Assembly (NCBI GenBank): GCA_964007475.1
Contig: OZ023273.1
Location: 63,994,108 to 64,058,107 of the forward strand
DNA: 64,000 nt
Reading direction: 5' to 3'
Source of the DNA: Hybos culiciformis
Taxonomy: Eukaryota > Arthropoda > Insecta > Diptera > Hybotidae
Position numbers and translations under genes: made by a program. The number at the start of each line of letters is the position of its first letter. The stretch's first letter is position 1. The notes below the pieces were generated by a model. That model searched no databases, was not told the origin of the DNA, and saw only the letters and a program-made list of their open reading frames with translations. Shown piece by piece: positions 47,936-59,150 of this stretch.

Positions 47936-48128
47936 CACAGAGAGGAATAATTTCATACAACTTTTTTAGTGTGAAAGATAAAAGCTGTCGTTCAGCTCAA
48001 TTTGATAGTATTTGTTAAAATGTACGTAAATTGAAACAAAATCTATGAAATACTATCAATTGGAGCTAATCGCCACCATTTATTTTTGCTTTAAAAAGTT
48101 GTATCTGTGTACACTATATTTCTCTGTG
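47936..48128. repeat. 193-bp foldback repeat
   Basis: Ends CACAGAGAGGAATA and, inward from the right, CACAGAGAAATATA. Inner arms share TTGATAGTATTT and its complement AAATACTATCAA. Imperfect arms and no clear target duplication. Confidence 0.6.
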
Positions 48129-48129
48129 G

Positions 48130-49825
48130 TTAAAGGCTAGCTCTGAAATAAAAAAAACAGAAAGTATGTGTCGATTTCGTAAAGGTAATCTTAGAATAAT
48201 AATAGTACAACCGACTTTGTAAATAGCAAAATATTTATTGAACTAGAATAAAAACAAAAATTATTAATATCTAGTAAGAGTCAGAAATTTCAGTGAGTGT
48301 TCGAAGATATGAAGGTAAAAAAGTATCTTAATAATCCGTGATCAAAAATCTAAAATATTCATTATAATTATAGCTTTATGATTTATTAAAATGAAATTAT
48401 GAAAATTGGCTGCTAAGGTATAGTCTATCAAGGAAAAGGAAGTACGTATATTTATAAAATTTATCAAATCAATAAATCTTTCACTTCAAACCAGGATCGT
48501 ATAAAAACAGTATACATACATGATCAAGTTTTTTTATCAAAAATAATAAGTAATTTTTCACCTTTTCACCTTTTCGATTTCATTTCCGATTAAATAATTT
48601 TCGTAGTCACTAATAAAAAAAAATGTTATGTAATTCCTAAAATTAGGTAAAAAAAATTAATTATAGGGGGGAAAATGTAAATAAAATTATATCCCGCCAC
48701 GATGAAAAAAAAAAAACTAGAGCATTAAATAACTACTATTTTCATCAATATGACAAAAAATAAATAAAAAAAATCAATCGTTTCTATTTTTAAAAATTAA
48801 CACCTGCCGAAAGTAATTTTCTCTGTTATACACAATATGTTGTATCTATACAAATAATAAGTTATAACATAACATAACTATATGCATACATATGTTCGTA
48901 ATTTACGTATATTCTCAATATTTTATGTACAAAAAAAATCCTGAACGAAGTAGATAGTTATAAAAAAAATCTTCTTTTCTTTTTTTTACTGTATACCTTT
49001 TTAAAACATTATTTTATACCTACATATATTAAATTTGCTTTAATGTGCATTAAATGACGTCGACAAAAAGCCGGTTAAAAATAAATGCATTTTTCATTTT
49101 GAGGTAAATGATCTTCGAGAATAAAATATAAAAAAAAAAAAAAAAATCATAATTTAGATACTTGACTTATACTCTTTAAAATATAGGTTCTTTATTTTTT
49201 TTCGCTTTTTTTTTCAAAAGTATAATAAGTTTCAGCATTTTAAGAGAATTTTTTTTGTTCAATTAATGCGTAATTGTGTTTGATGTGGGTTATTCTATAC
49301 AAAATAACATGTTTGGAAAATGTGTAAAGAAAATTTAGGTAATCAATATTATATTAGTTAGGTATATATGTAGAGGATTGAATATTTATGTTTCTATCCA
49401 GAATTATAACAATTTATTAGAATCTTAGAATACATGTACGGTGACTTTCGAAAATTTACAAGAAAAATTATTACAAGAAAAATATATGATACATATAGGT
49501 GGCATTTATGATACATATAGGTGTAATAGAAACCTAAATATTTATAATTATGTTCTTTAAATTATATATAGTACCTATTATTCAATTTCAACCAATTTCA
49601 TATATTTCATAATTATAAATAATAAATTTGGCATAGCTTAGACATACTTTTAATTTTCGAAGCCTTAAGACATAATTTATAAGTATTCTTCATTAAAATT
49701 CATATATACCTTTGCATTCCAAATGAATTTTTTGCATTCATAATAAATGTAATTTATCATGAGTTAAACCATTTTGATAATTTATTCGCGTTATTTACAT
49801 AGAAGATATGTAGTAAGAAGATTAA

Positions 49826-49859
<34 letters not shown>

Positions 49860-51220
49860 TCTTGGTCTTTTTAATTTTTTTAATTTTGTTTAAGAGGCTT
49901 CAAAATAATTTCTCTTTTTTTTTCCTGTTTTATAAACACACAACCATAACCTATTAAAAATTTGCAAAGTATAACACTACTGAATAACGATACCCGTAAA
50001 ATAATAGACATGTGATTCTAGATTTTAGTTATTAATTTTCATAATAATAATCAAACGCAATGAATATTCAGAAATTTTTTTACATAAATATACATTTATT
50101 CATATAGAAAGTTATATATAATACATTTAATTAATATTTAGAAATTAAAACTTTTTTAATAAATTTTTTAATATACTATCTTCTTGCTAGTAAATATTTG
50201 AAGATCAAATTCCTCGCGTCAACTAAATGTGAATCAGATTTTGTGCGATTTAAAATGTTAAGAATTAATTAATTATTAATTTTTATTTTATTTTTTTTTA
50301 AAACTTTATCTTAAACAACCGGTTTTGAGCTCTTATATAAATATTCATATATGTATATGGCAAGTAAAAATCATAAACCTAAAACCTTCATTAGATATTA
50401 AAAAAAAAAAAAATTGATTAAATATAAAATCTAATTATGCAGGTACATATATCATGAATGAAATATTCAATTGATTTTAATTCAATTTTAGCTTAAAGTT
50501 CATTCGGGACCTGTCTAGTTTAATATATATTTTTATTTTTAACCTTAACTATATAGACATGTAAATAATATATATTTTATGTTAATAAATAAAACACGTA
50601 TTTTATTTATTCTTAATTTTTTTTTTTTTTTGAATATTTTCTTAAACTGCAATGAACTTTAAATTAAGTTTTCACCGAATACTCAATAAGCTTTAAGGTC
50701 ATGATTTTTATTATTTTTTTTTCACAAAACTTCCTCATTTATATAAAATAGTTCTCTCTTTTTGCTCTGTCCCTAAAAAAATTAAAATATATTCTTATTA
50801 TGGTGAAGCTATCACTAACCAGTTCGCACACTTTCATTATTTTTTTTCTCTTTATAAAAATAAAATATTCTCAAATTCCTATAGAACACTATTTAAAAAA
50901 AAAATTCTTTCAAACTAACAATACTATATATACTATTCGAATAATAAAAAATTTGTTTTCCTGTTTTGAAGAAGAAGAAAAAAAAATTTAAATGAAAATA
51001 AAAAAAGATACAAGGTACGTCAGGCATTTATATGAAATCGAAATATATATATATAGATTTTACGACATTAATTTCAATTTTTATTTATTTATTTTAGTTT
51101 TTAGGAGAGGCACAACTAAAATGAAATGAAAGCAGAAATTATAAAAAGATGAAAAAATAAAACAAAATGTGAAATTCCGACGAAGAGACACATGGTTTTT
51201 TATTTTCTAAGTTGAGAAAA
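48130..51220. other. AT-rich spacer upstream of the transporter genes
   Basis: No gene recognised. An (ATT)n microsatellite lies at about 49826-49858. A 63-codon ORF at 50800 is low-complexity and not supported. Confidence 0.5.
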
Positions 51221-51230
51221 TTTATTCGAT

Positions 51231-51266
51231 TCAGTTGAAATCGATTGGTTAAATTGTTTGGACGTG
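51231..51266 (+). promoter_or_regulatory. candidate Inr-DPE core promoter of the first INDY gene
   Basis: TCAGTT at 51231-51236 fits the insect initiator TCAKTY. Counting its A (51233) as +1, GGACGTG begins at exactly +28, a full match to the downstream promoter element RGWCGTG. Spacing between these two elements is strict in known insect promoters, which makes chance less likely. It predicts a 542-base 5' UTR for the gene at 51775, unless a 5' intron is spliced out. Confidence 0.55.
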
Positions 51267-51774
51267 CGCGGGAAATATATTTTGAATATATACAATTATT
51301 ATTTTTTATGTACAATCTTTTTTTTTTGTTTTTTATAATATATACATAAATTATTATTTCTTTTAAAAAATAAATATTTATATGAATACATATATGTTTT
51401 TTTAATGCATTGAAATTTTTATAAAAATAAGTTTTTTTTTGTTTTTTTCTTAAAAAACTCTTACGTTTTCTTAGAAAACTCTTACATTTTAAGAAAATAA
51501 ATTTCCATAAAGTTTGTTTTTATTTTTTTTTTTGTCTAAAATGCAGACAAAAAAGAAAATATGAAATTCTAATATTTAGCAAAAATATTTTAAACTTGAA
51601 AAATTAAAAGAAATAAAAAAAAATAAAAAAAAATGCGGTATTTTTAGAAAGAAATAAAAATAAAAGATAAAAATTATTGAATTTTTATAAATACAAAAAA
51701 AAAAAAGAAGTTAATTAATTAAAATATTGCGCGATTTTTTTTTCGTATTACAATTAAATAAAAAATTGAAGAAA

Positions 51775-53670
51775 ATGGAAGCAAAAGACGAAACAAGAAT
51801 ACGAAGACCCGGGGGTTTCAAATCATTCTGTCATAGTTATAATAGATTTATGGGTCAACATTGGAAAGGAATTGTTGTATTTTTAACTCCAATAATTTTT
51901 TTACCAGTATTGTTATTAAATTTAAGTCACAAAGAATATCGTTGTATGTATATTTTATTTGTGATGGCAATTTATTGGGTTACCGAAGCATTACCATTGC
52001 CAGTCACATCAATGATACCAATTGTTGCATTTCCATTGGCCGGAATTATGAATTCCGAAGAAACCTGCCGATTATATTTTAAAGATACATTGGTTATGTT
52101 CTTGGGTGGCATTATGATGGCACTCGCTATTGAATATTGTAATTTACATAAGCGTTTGGCATTACGTGTCATCCAAATAGTTGGTTGCAGTCCGAGGCGA
52201 TTACATTTTGGCTTAATTTTTGTTACAATGTTTATATCGATGTGGATTAATAATGCAGCTGCTACAGCTATGATGTGTCCAATTATTCAAGCTGTTTTGC
52301 AAGAATTACAAGCTCAGGGATTATGTAAAATGCATGAAGAAAAGGAATACAGTGAAGCGAATTGTGTTAGCGATAGTGAAGAGAAGGAAACAATTGAATT
52401 GAATAATAAACATGTAGAAGATGGAGCTAATAAAACTGTGGAGAAAAAAGATGATGAACCGCCGTATCCATCGAAAATTGCTATTTGTTTTTATTTGGGA
52501 ACTGCTTATGCTGCTAGTATGGGCGGTTGTGGTACTCTAATTGGTACCGCTACAAATTTAACATTTAAGGGTATTTATGAGGGTAAATTCCAATATGCAA
52601 CTGATACATTAGATTTTCCAACATTCATGTTTTATTCAGTGCCATCGATGTTGGTCTATACATTGTTAATGTATTTGTGGATGCAATGGATGTATATGGG
52701 TCTCTGGCGACCAAAAAGTAAAGAAGCACTAGAAGCTAATATTGGTGAAGGTGGTGCTGAGATTGCACGACGTGTTATAGACCAACGTTATAAAGAATTA
52801 GGCCCTATGTCGTGTCATGAAGTTAGTGTCTTAGGATTATTTATCGCATTAATTGTACTATATTTCACAAGAAAACCTGGTATATTTACTGGTTGGGCGG
52901 ATGTTTTAAATGAAGTGCCAATTAAAAATTCAGCACCTACTATGCTTATAGTTATTTTATGTTTTGTTTTGCCTTCCAGCTGGGTATTTTTGAAATGTTG
53001 TTCAAGAAACGAAAGCACCGCTAGTAGTTTAATTTCATGGAAATTTATTCAACAGAAAGTGCCATGGGGTTTGATATTTCTTCTCGGTGGTGGATTTGCT
53101 CTTGCCGAGGGCAGTGATAAAAGTGGAATGGCTGAAATGGTTGGAAATTCTTTGATTGGGTTGAAAGGCTTGCCACTTCCAGTTTTATTGTTAATAGTAA
53201 TTATTGTTGCTGAAGTTTTAACTGAGTTTAGCTCGAATGTTGCTATTTGTAATATAATATTACCAGTTTTAGTAGAAATTTCTCGAACAATTGAAGTTCA
53301 TCCATTATATTTAATGTTGCCGGCAGGCTTAGCGTGTAGTATGGCCTTCCATTTGCCGGTAGCCACACCCCCTAACGCCTTAGTTAGTGGTTATGCTAAT
53401 ATCAAAACAAAAGATATGGCCACCGCTGGAATAGGGCCATCTTTAATAAGTGTTATTGTTTTATTCATTTTTTGTCAAACATGGGGCTTAGTAATTTATC
53501 CAGACTTAACATCTTTCCCAGACTGGGCTAGACGAAACTACTCACCACCAACTGAAGCAATATTAAATGGAATTAATTCAACTTCAATTGCAAATATTAC
53601 TGACAATTTGGGCGACATTGTAGTTGCTGTAATAAATGCAACAGCAAATGCGACTAGTGGTAATGTCTAA
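51775..53670 (+). CDS. INDY-type sodium-coupled dicarboxylate/citrate transporter, paralogue 1
   Basis: A 631-residue multipass membrane protein of the SLC13/DASS family, related to fly INDY, which imports citrate and other Krebs-cycle carboxylates across the plasma membrane. The single exon has about 11 hydrophobic segments. Family marks are Trp-Ile-Asn-Asn-Ala-Ala-Ala-Thr-Ala-Met-Met near 157-167 (the first SNT-type substrate/sodium motif), Gly-Thr-Ala-Thr-Asn-Leu-Thr at 257-263, Ser-Asn-Val at 487-489 (second SNT-type motif) and Pro-Val-Ala-Thr-Pro-Pro-Asn-Ala-Leu-Val near 528-537. The first motif reads NNA rather than SNT. A charged cytoplasmic loop of about 50 residues (184-234) and a tail with four N-glycosylation sites (601, 607, 621, 625) are longer than in its neighbour. 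The ATG at 51775 is chosen because the in-frame extension upstream starts only with TTG. Confidence 0.93.
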   Translation: MEAKDETRIRRPGGFKSFCHSYNRFMGQHWKGIVVFLTPIIFLPVLLLNLSHKEYRCMYILFVMAIYWVTEALPLPVTSMIPIVAFPLAGIMNSEETCRLYFKDTLVMFLGGIMMALAIEYCNLHKRLALRVIQIVGCSPRRLHFGLIFVTMFISMWINNAAATAMMCPIIQAVLQELQAQGLCKMHEEKEYSEANCVSDSEEKETIELNNKHVEDGANKTVEKKDDEPPYPSKIAICFYLGTAYAASMGGCGTLIGTATNLTFKGIYEGKFQYATDTLDFPTFMFYSVPSMLVYTLLMYLWMQWMYMGLWRPKSKEALEANIGEGGAEIARRVIDQRYKELGPMSCHEVSVLGLFIALIVLYFTRKPGIFTGWADVLNEVPIKNSAPTMLIVILCFVLPSSWVFLKCCSRNESTASSLISWKFIQQKVPWGLIFLLGGGFALAEGSDKSGMAEMVGNSLIGLKGLPLPVLLLIVIIVAEVLTEFSSNVAICNIILPVLVEISRTIEVHPLYLMLPAGLACSMAFHLPVATPPNALVSGYANIKTKDMATAGIGPSLISVIVLFIFCQTWGLVIYPDLTSFPDWARRNYSPPTEAILNGINSTSIANITDNLGDIVVAVINATANATSGNV

Positions 53671-53696
53671 AACTATTAGTGTAATTGTTAACTAGG

Positions 53697-53702
53697 AATA
53701 AA
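53697..53702 (+). terminator. poly(A) signal of INDY paralogue 1
   Basis: AATAAA lies 27 bases after the stop codon. A very short 3' UTR is implied; other AATAAA-like hexamers occur further on in this A/T-rich flank. Confidence 0.45.
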
Positions 53703-53929
53703 ATTGATTATATACAATTTTCAAATTATAAAAGTAAGTATAGTATAATAATTTATAGGTACATATATATTTTCCTTACATTTACTATTTACATTATTCG
53801 ATATTATTTGATTCTGAAATCATTAAGATATCTTTTATTGTCTATTCGTCTTTGTAGGCTTTCGTAGCAAAAAAGTATATAAAGTACTACTGTGAACTTC
53901 ATAAACTTTATTTATACCTAATATATTAC

Positions 53930-54185
53930 AATGTTTATATTCTTTTATATGTTAATTAATAATTGTTTATAAATTTATGATATTATTTTGCCTGATATCA
54001 ATTCATTAAAATTTATTATCAGCAATAGAATTTTATTGTATAAATGAAAGAAATATAGGTTTTTTTTATAAATTTTAGAGGAAGCTAAAATTCTTATCAG
54101 CAATCCTAATATTGCTTGTTGGAAAAAAAAAAATTTGCCAAAAAAATAAATAAATAAGTTTTTCGATTTCGTTTTTTAAAATCTG
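53930..54185. repeat. 3' flank of paralogue 1, duplicated after paralogue 2
   Basis: Matches 58650-58862 in order: GATATTATTTTGCC, GAATTTTATTGT, AATGAAAGAAATATAG, AAGCTAAAATTCTTATCAGC, AATATTGCTT, and AATAAGTTTTTCGATTTCG. The gene duplication therefore carried noncoding 3' DNA with it. Similarity resumes after the hAT insertion, near 55255. Confidence 0.85.
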
Positions 54186-54253
54186 TTACCATTCCTTAAT
54201 AATCTCTCATTACACGACAAAGAATTTATAATTAAAATAAAATTACTTTAATA

Positions 54254-55242
54254 TAGGGTTGCCAAATGGTCTCTTTTTTAGCTTCACTTTTTTTTTCTTT
54301 TTTTTGTTTTTCAAATGGTCTCTTTAAGTCTCTTTTTTAGACTAAAATTGTTTTCAAGATATTTTAATTGTTTTCGACAAATTGTCAGATTTGAAGTTTT
54401 TTTATTAGAAACTAATGACGAACTTTGATAAAGCTACCATCTAGCTTAAAATCGCTTCAATTCTTCAAACAATGTTCTAGTTCTGTATTTATAAAAATGG
54501 CTCAATTTTTTTTTCGATTCCTGAGCTAAACGCAAGCGTTGAGCGAATATTTTCTATGATAGAAGTTTAGTGGACCAAAGAGAGAAATAGACTTACTCCT
54601 GAAACTATAGGAGGAATAATGGCAGTAGTAGATAACTTGAAGAAGATTTTTACTGCCTAATAAAAAATGACAAAAAATTCTTAAATACAATTTCTAGCTC
54701 AGGCAAATATGATTTCGTTCAATAATTTTTGTTTAGTAAATTGATTTTTTTAATATGTCTTTAGGATTTATAAATTAATATATAATTTCTATGAAATTTC
54801 GCAATAAATAATTAAAGTTCATAATTTTTGAAATTTGGCTTTGTACAAGTAAACAATTTAAAATGAATTGGTTTATCAGTTATAACGTTACTATCTCAGA
54901 GAAATTTTATTGAAATAATTTTTGTTTAATAAATTTAAATTTGTTAATTGTATGTAATAATAATACAATGTATAATTTCTATGAAATTTTGCAATAAATA
55001 ATTAAAGTTTGAAACATTTTGAAAACTTATTGAATTAAGCTTTGTACAGGTGAAAATGAATTACTTCATTTTTTATGTGCATCACTGAAGTATTTATATT
55101 AATGTATAAAAAAAACTGAATAAATACTAAATTATATTTTTTGGTCTCTTTTTGATTTCTTTTTTTTTCACCCGAATGTTCTCTTTTTTCCAGATTTTTT
55201 TTAAAATGTACTCTTTTTTTCTTGACTCATTTGGCAACCCTA
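54254..55242 (+). mobile_element. decayed hAT transposon between the two INDY genes, 989 bp
   Basis: Ends are TAGGGTTGCCAAATG on both sides, flanked exactly by CTTTAATA (54246-54253, 55243-55250). The 3' flank of paralogue 2 lacks it although it matches on both sides, so it inserted after the gene duplication. A piece of transposase lies inside. Confidence 0.9.
54526..54660 (+). pseudogene. hAT transposase remnant, C-terminal end
   Basis: The frame reads Leu-Asn-Ala-Ser-Val-Glu-Arg-Ile-Phe-Ser-Met, a stop, then Glu-Arg-Asn-Arg-Leu-Thr-Pro-Glu-Thr-Ile-Gly, ending in a natural stop at 54658-54660. This is the end of a hAT dimerisation domain (the N-A-x-V-E-R-x-F-S motif). The rest of the protein is not recognisable, so the copy is dead. 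Confidence 0.8.
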
Positions 55243-55250
55243 CTTTAATA

Positions 55251-56821
55251 GTAGTATAAGCAAAATAAAAAAAAATAAAAATTGAGAGACTCTGACTTAA
55301 AAGTGGAGTAAAAAAAAACATAATAAATATATTCATATTAATATATGTTGTATATACTAAATTTGAGATTTTGTAAATTTAAAAACAAGACGAAAAATAC
55401 TTTACAATATATTTTCCATATACGATTAAAATTTTCTTTATTTCAACTTTTCTTGATTTGGTTTCTTTTGTTTTTCCTCATGTATGAGATTATAATATTT
55501 TTTCTCATTACTGTCATTAATTAATTACGACTGCATACAAAATAGAATAGAATGTCCACCCAATTGATATTGAAGATATTATTATAAAAAAAATTTTCTT
55601 TGTTTTATATTTGCACGGTTAGAGTGGAAAATTTTAAGAAATAATGTTGAGTTGGAATATTTAGAAAGAATACAAGGGGTTAGCAAACCCAGATGGATAA
55701 CGTTAGTGTTAGCTCTAGAAAAAATCCTAACAATTTTTTAATCTCCTTATCAAAATATAAGATTATAAGCTTCAATGTTTATAAGCTCCAATACTTCGTA
55801 AAGCTATTCTTGCTCTGCCATCTATTTCCATGCCAGAGGTTTGCAGTATTTTTAAAGATTCAAAATCTTCGAATGAAAAAAAGAATTGCCCTTTCCGTTC
55901 ACCGTCGAAAGTATTACAATTTCGATTTTGAATATAGAAATAATTTCAATTGCTGGAGAAACATCTGACATTTTATCTCGTTAAATAGGTCGAACCTTGC
56001 TTTATCTGCCGATAACGCAAATTCTTAGTTTGGGGGACTAAAGCAACGTGCTATTTATTGGAAAATAATATTTATGGTATTACTGTTTCGAAATATGGAT
56101 GCCTTAATTGTTTGTTTTTTTTTTTTAAAGGAGCTTATTCTGTTCTTCGCACACATCTCGAAAACGGTGTGTTTTGGCAATCGGGCTGATCAAAAAGTTG
56201 TCACCAATTAAATTTTAATTAATTACTAAAAAAGATCGATGTTGTAAGTATATCTATATTTTTCGATGACATTTAAAAAAAATTAACAAGTGGTGTGAAA
56301 AATCAAAAATCACATTAATTGTTTTGTTATTTTTTCAAGATCTCAAAAGCTATATAGATTCGTGGCAAAGTAGATGGTAGATCAAACCTAATCTCAGAAT
56401 TCAAGATATTTTGGAAAAACTGAAAAGCTAAGTTCTTAATTAAAGAAAAAATATTTTTATTTCTATTTGTATTATACTTATTATTTATAATTATTCTAAA
56501 TAGAATTACTATACTGTTACCTGTGTTTTTAAAGTATTACGTTTCAGAGTACATTTTCCCTATAGATTTTTTTATTTATTTTTATGTTATAAGGCAAATT
56601 ATTTTCATTGATTTTTCTTGTTCAAAATGCAGACTCTAAGTCAAGTATAATATTCTAGGGTTCAAAAAAAATTTAAAGAAATATCTGTCAAAAAACATTT
56701 TTTTTTTTTGAATTTTTAAAGTTATTACAAAATATATACATATGTATATTTTAAGTAATTAAGATATTGTAGGATTTTTTGTGAATTATTTCTAAGAAAA
56801 AATAAATAAAAAAGTGAAAAA
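55251..56821. other. spacer and 5' region of INDY paralogue 2
   Basis: The first about 250 bases match the 3' flank of paralogue 2 (58900-59150), for example TTTCTTTAT and ATAAGCAAA blocks. The rest should hold the promoter of paralogue 2, but I see no clear TATA box or initiator-DPE pair like the one before paralogue 1. A 91-codon ORF at 55693 has no recognisable domain and is not supported. Confidence 0.45.
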
Positions 56822-58513
56822 ATGGAAGACGAAACAAATGTAAGACCAAGCGGTATCAAATCATTATTACTACATATGGCTCATCATTGGAAAGGATTAG
56901 TTATAATATTAATACCAATAATTTTTTTACCAATATTGGTATGCAATTTTGATAGAAAAGAATATCGTTGTATGTATATTTTACTTACAATGGCAATTTA
57001 TTGGATTACCGAAGCATTACCATTGCCAGTCACATCAATGATACCAATTGTTGCATTTCCATTGGCCGGAATTATGGATTCAGAAACAACATGTCAATTA
57101 TATTTTAAAGATACCTTAGTTATGTTCATGGGTGGCATTATGGTAGCAATGACCATTGAATATTCTAATTTACATCAGCGTGTGGCATTACGTGTTTTAA
57201 AATTCGTTGGATGCAGTCCCAAAAGATTACTTTTTGGATTAATTCTTGTTACAATGTTTATATCGTTTTGGATTAGTAATTCTGCTTCTACAGCTATGAT
57301 GTGTCCAATTATTCAAGCTATTTTGCAAGAATTGGATGCTCAGGGATTATGTAAAATGTATGACGAAAAACAAACAAATGTGGAGAAAAAAGGCGATGAA
57401 CTTCCATTTCCATCAAAAATTGCGACTTGTTTTTATCTTGGAGCAGCTTATGCTTCGAGTATAGGCGGTTGTGCTACTTTAATTGGTACAGCCACAAATT
57501 TAACACTTAAGGGTATTTATGAGGGAAGATTTGAAAATGCAACTGATGTTATCAATTTTCCATCATTTATGTTTTATTCAGTACCACCGGTGTTGGTCAA
57601 TACATTCTTCACTTTTCTATGGATGGCATGGTTGCATATGGGTCTCTGGCGACCAAATAGTAAAGATGCTCAAATAGCTGATATTGGTCCAGTTGGTGCT
57701 GAGATTGCAAAAGGTGTTATTGATGATCGTTATAACCTATTAGGGCGTATGAAGTATCATGAAATTAATGTTCTAATATTATTTATCATATTAGTAATAT
57801 TATATTTCACTAGAAAACCTGGTATATTTACTGGTTGGGCGGACGTTTTAAATGATGTGGCAATCAAAAATTCAGCACCTACTATGTTCATAATTATTTT
57901 GTGTTTTATGTTGCCTTCCAGCTTGATATTTTTGAAAAATTGGTCAAAAGATCAACGTGAAACTCCTAGCATAGTTGCGTGGAAATTCATGCAACAGAAA
58001 GTGCCATGGGGTCTGATATTTCTTGTCGGTGGTGGATTCGTTCTAGCCGAGGGTACTTCTAGAAGTGGAATGGCTAAAATGGTCGGAAATTCTTTGGCTG
58101 ACCTGAAAGGATTGCCACTTCCAGTTTTATTGTTTATAATAATCCTAGCTGCTGAAATTTTAACTGAGTTTAGCTCGAATGTTGCTATTGCTAATATACT
58201 ATTACCAGTTTTACTAGAAGTTTCTATAACAATTGAAGTTCATCCATTATATTTAATGTTGCCGGCAGCCTTAGCGTGTAGTATGGCCTTCCATTTGCCA
58301 GTCGGAACACCACCTAATGCCTTAGTAAGTGGTTATGCGAATATTAAAACAAAAGACATGGCTATCGCTGGAATAGGTCCATCTGTAATAACTATTGTTT
58401 TTTTATTCATTTTTTGTCAAACATGGGGCTTAGTAGTTTATCCAGGCTTAACATCTTTCCCAGACTGGGCTGCACCAAACAATACAGTTGAGGAACAATC
58501 GTATATAAAATAA
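56822..58513 (+). CDS. INDY-type sodium-coupled dicarboxylate/citrate transporter, paralogue 2
   Basis: A 563-residue single-exon SLC13 protein, clearly a tandem duplicate of the gene 3.2 kb upstream on the same strand; long stretches are identical, and DNA identity is high through the membrane segments. It carries Trp-Ile-Ser-Asn-Ser-Ala-Ser-Thr-Ala-Met-Met near 150-160 (first SNT-type motif, here SNS), Gly-Thr-Ala-Thr-Asn-Leu-Thr at 222-228, Ser-Asn-Val at 452-454, and Pro-Val-Gly-Thr-Pro-Pro-Asn-Ala near 493-500. Compared with paralogue 1 the cytoplasmic loop after residue 178 is about 30 residues shorter. The tail stops after Asn-Asn-Thr-Val-Glu-Glu-Gln-Ser-Tyr-Ile-Lys, leaving one glycosylation site. 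The ATG at 56822 has AAAATGG context and aligns with the paralogue's start. The differing first motif suggests a changed substrate or cation preference, which is inference. Confidence 0.93.
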   Translation: MEDETNVRPSGIKSLLLHMAHHWKGLVIILIPIIFLPILVCNFDRKEYRCMYILLTMAIYWITEALPLPVTSMIPIVAFPLAGIMDSETTCQLYFKDTLVMFMGGIMVAMTIEYSNLHQRVALRVLKFVGCSPKRLLFGLILVTMFISFWISNSASTAMMCPIIQAILQELDAQGLCKMYDEKQTNVEKKGDELPFPSKIATCFYLGAAYASSIGGCATLIGTATNLTLKGIYEGRFENATDVINFPSFMFYSVPPVLVNTFFTFLWMAWLHMGLWRPNSKDAQIADIGPVGAEIAKGVIDDRYNLLGRMKYHEINVLILFIILVILYFTRKPGIFTGWADVLNDVAIKNSAPTMFIIILCFMLPSSLIFLKNWSKDQRETPSIVAWKFMQQKVPWGLIFLVGGGFVLAEGTSRSGMAKMVGNSLADLKGLPLPVLLFIIILAAEILTEFSSNVAIANILLPVLLEVSITIEVHPLYLMLPAALACSMAFHLPVGTPPNALVSGYANIKTKDMAIAGIGPSVITIVFLFIFCQTWGLVVYPGLTSFPDWAAPNNTVEEQSYIK

Positions 58514-58554
58514 ATATTAATGATAATTTGGGGGATATTGTAGTTGCTGCATAA
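58513..58554 (+). pseudogene. frameshifted remains of the C-terminal tail in paralogue 2
   Basis: Just past the stop at 58511-58513, another frame reads Asn-Ile-Asn-Asp-Asn-Leu-Gly-Asp-Ile-Val-Val-Ala-Ala then TAA. Paralogue 1 has Asn-Ile-Thr-Asp-Asn-Leu-Gly-Asp-Ile-Val-Val-Ala-Val in frame at 53593. Small insertions or deletions upstream moved this tail out of frame. Confidence 0.85.
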
Positions 58555-58588
58555 ATTACCACCATAAAATACAACGCAATACGAATTT

Positions 58589-58594
58589 AATAAA
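58589..58594 (+). terminator. poly(A) signal of INDY paralogue 2
   Basis: AATAAA 76 bases after the stop codon, in the region where a 3' end is expected. Confidence 0.45.
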
Positions 58595-58649
58595 TTATTA
58601 TTTTTATTTACCAAATATATAATATTTTTATTCGTTTATTTATTAATTA

Positions 58650-59150
58650 ATAATATCTTAAAAATTTGTGATATTATTTTGCCCTATATATTAATTTATT
58701 AATATTCATTATTAGCAATTGAATTTTATTGTTTAAATGAAAGAAATATAGTTTTTCATAAATTTGAGAGAAAGCTAAAATTCTTATCAGCAATCCCAAT
58801 ATTGCTTATTGAAAAAAAGTTGCAAAAAACAAAATACAAAAATAAGTTTTTCGATTTCGCTTTCAAATCCTAAATAATCAATCTCTTATTATACGAAAAG
58901 TTCAAACAAAATTGTGTTGATATAAGCAAATTAAAAAGAAAAAATTAGTTTGAGGGACGACAATTTTGCCTCAAAATAAAAAGTGTAGTAAAAAAAACAA
59001 TACATATGGGCTAAATTGAAGATTTGCAGAATTAAAAAATATAAAAATAATTCATAAATAAGTATTTTGCATTCGAATAAACTTTCTTTATATGAATTTT
59101 CTCGTTTTGGACTTGGTTAAAATTTTCTTCATTATAATTTGCTCTTGTTT
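58650..59150. repeat. duplicated 3' flank of paralogue 2
   Basis: Counterpart of 53930-54185 and of about 55255-55510 after paralogue 1, without the 989-bp hAT element that separates those two pieces. Confidence 0.8.

Noticed and set aside
51727..51774. 16-residue N-terminal extension of INDY paralogue 1
   Set aside because: It would start with TTG. The ATG at 51775 has good context and aligns with the start of paralogue 2.
53685..53867. Possible third coding exon after INDY paralogue 1
   Set aside because: Low-complexity ORF in the 3' flank; the SLC13 protein is already complete.
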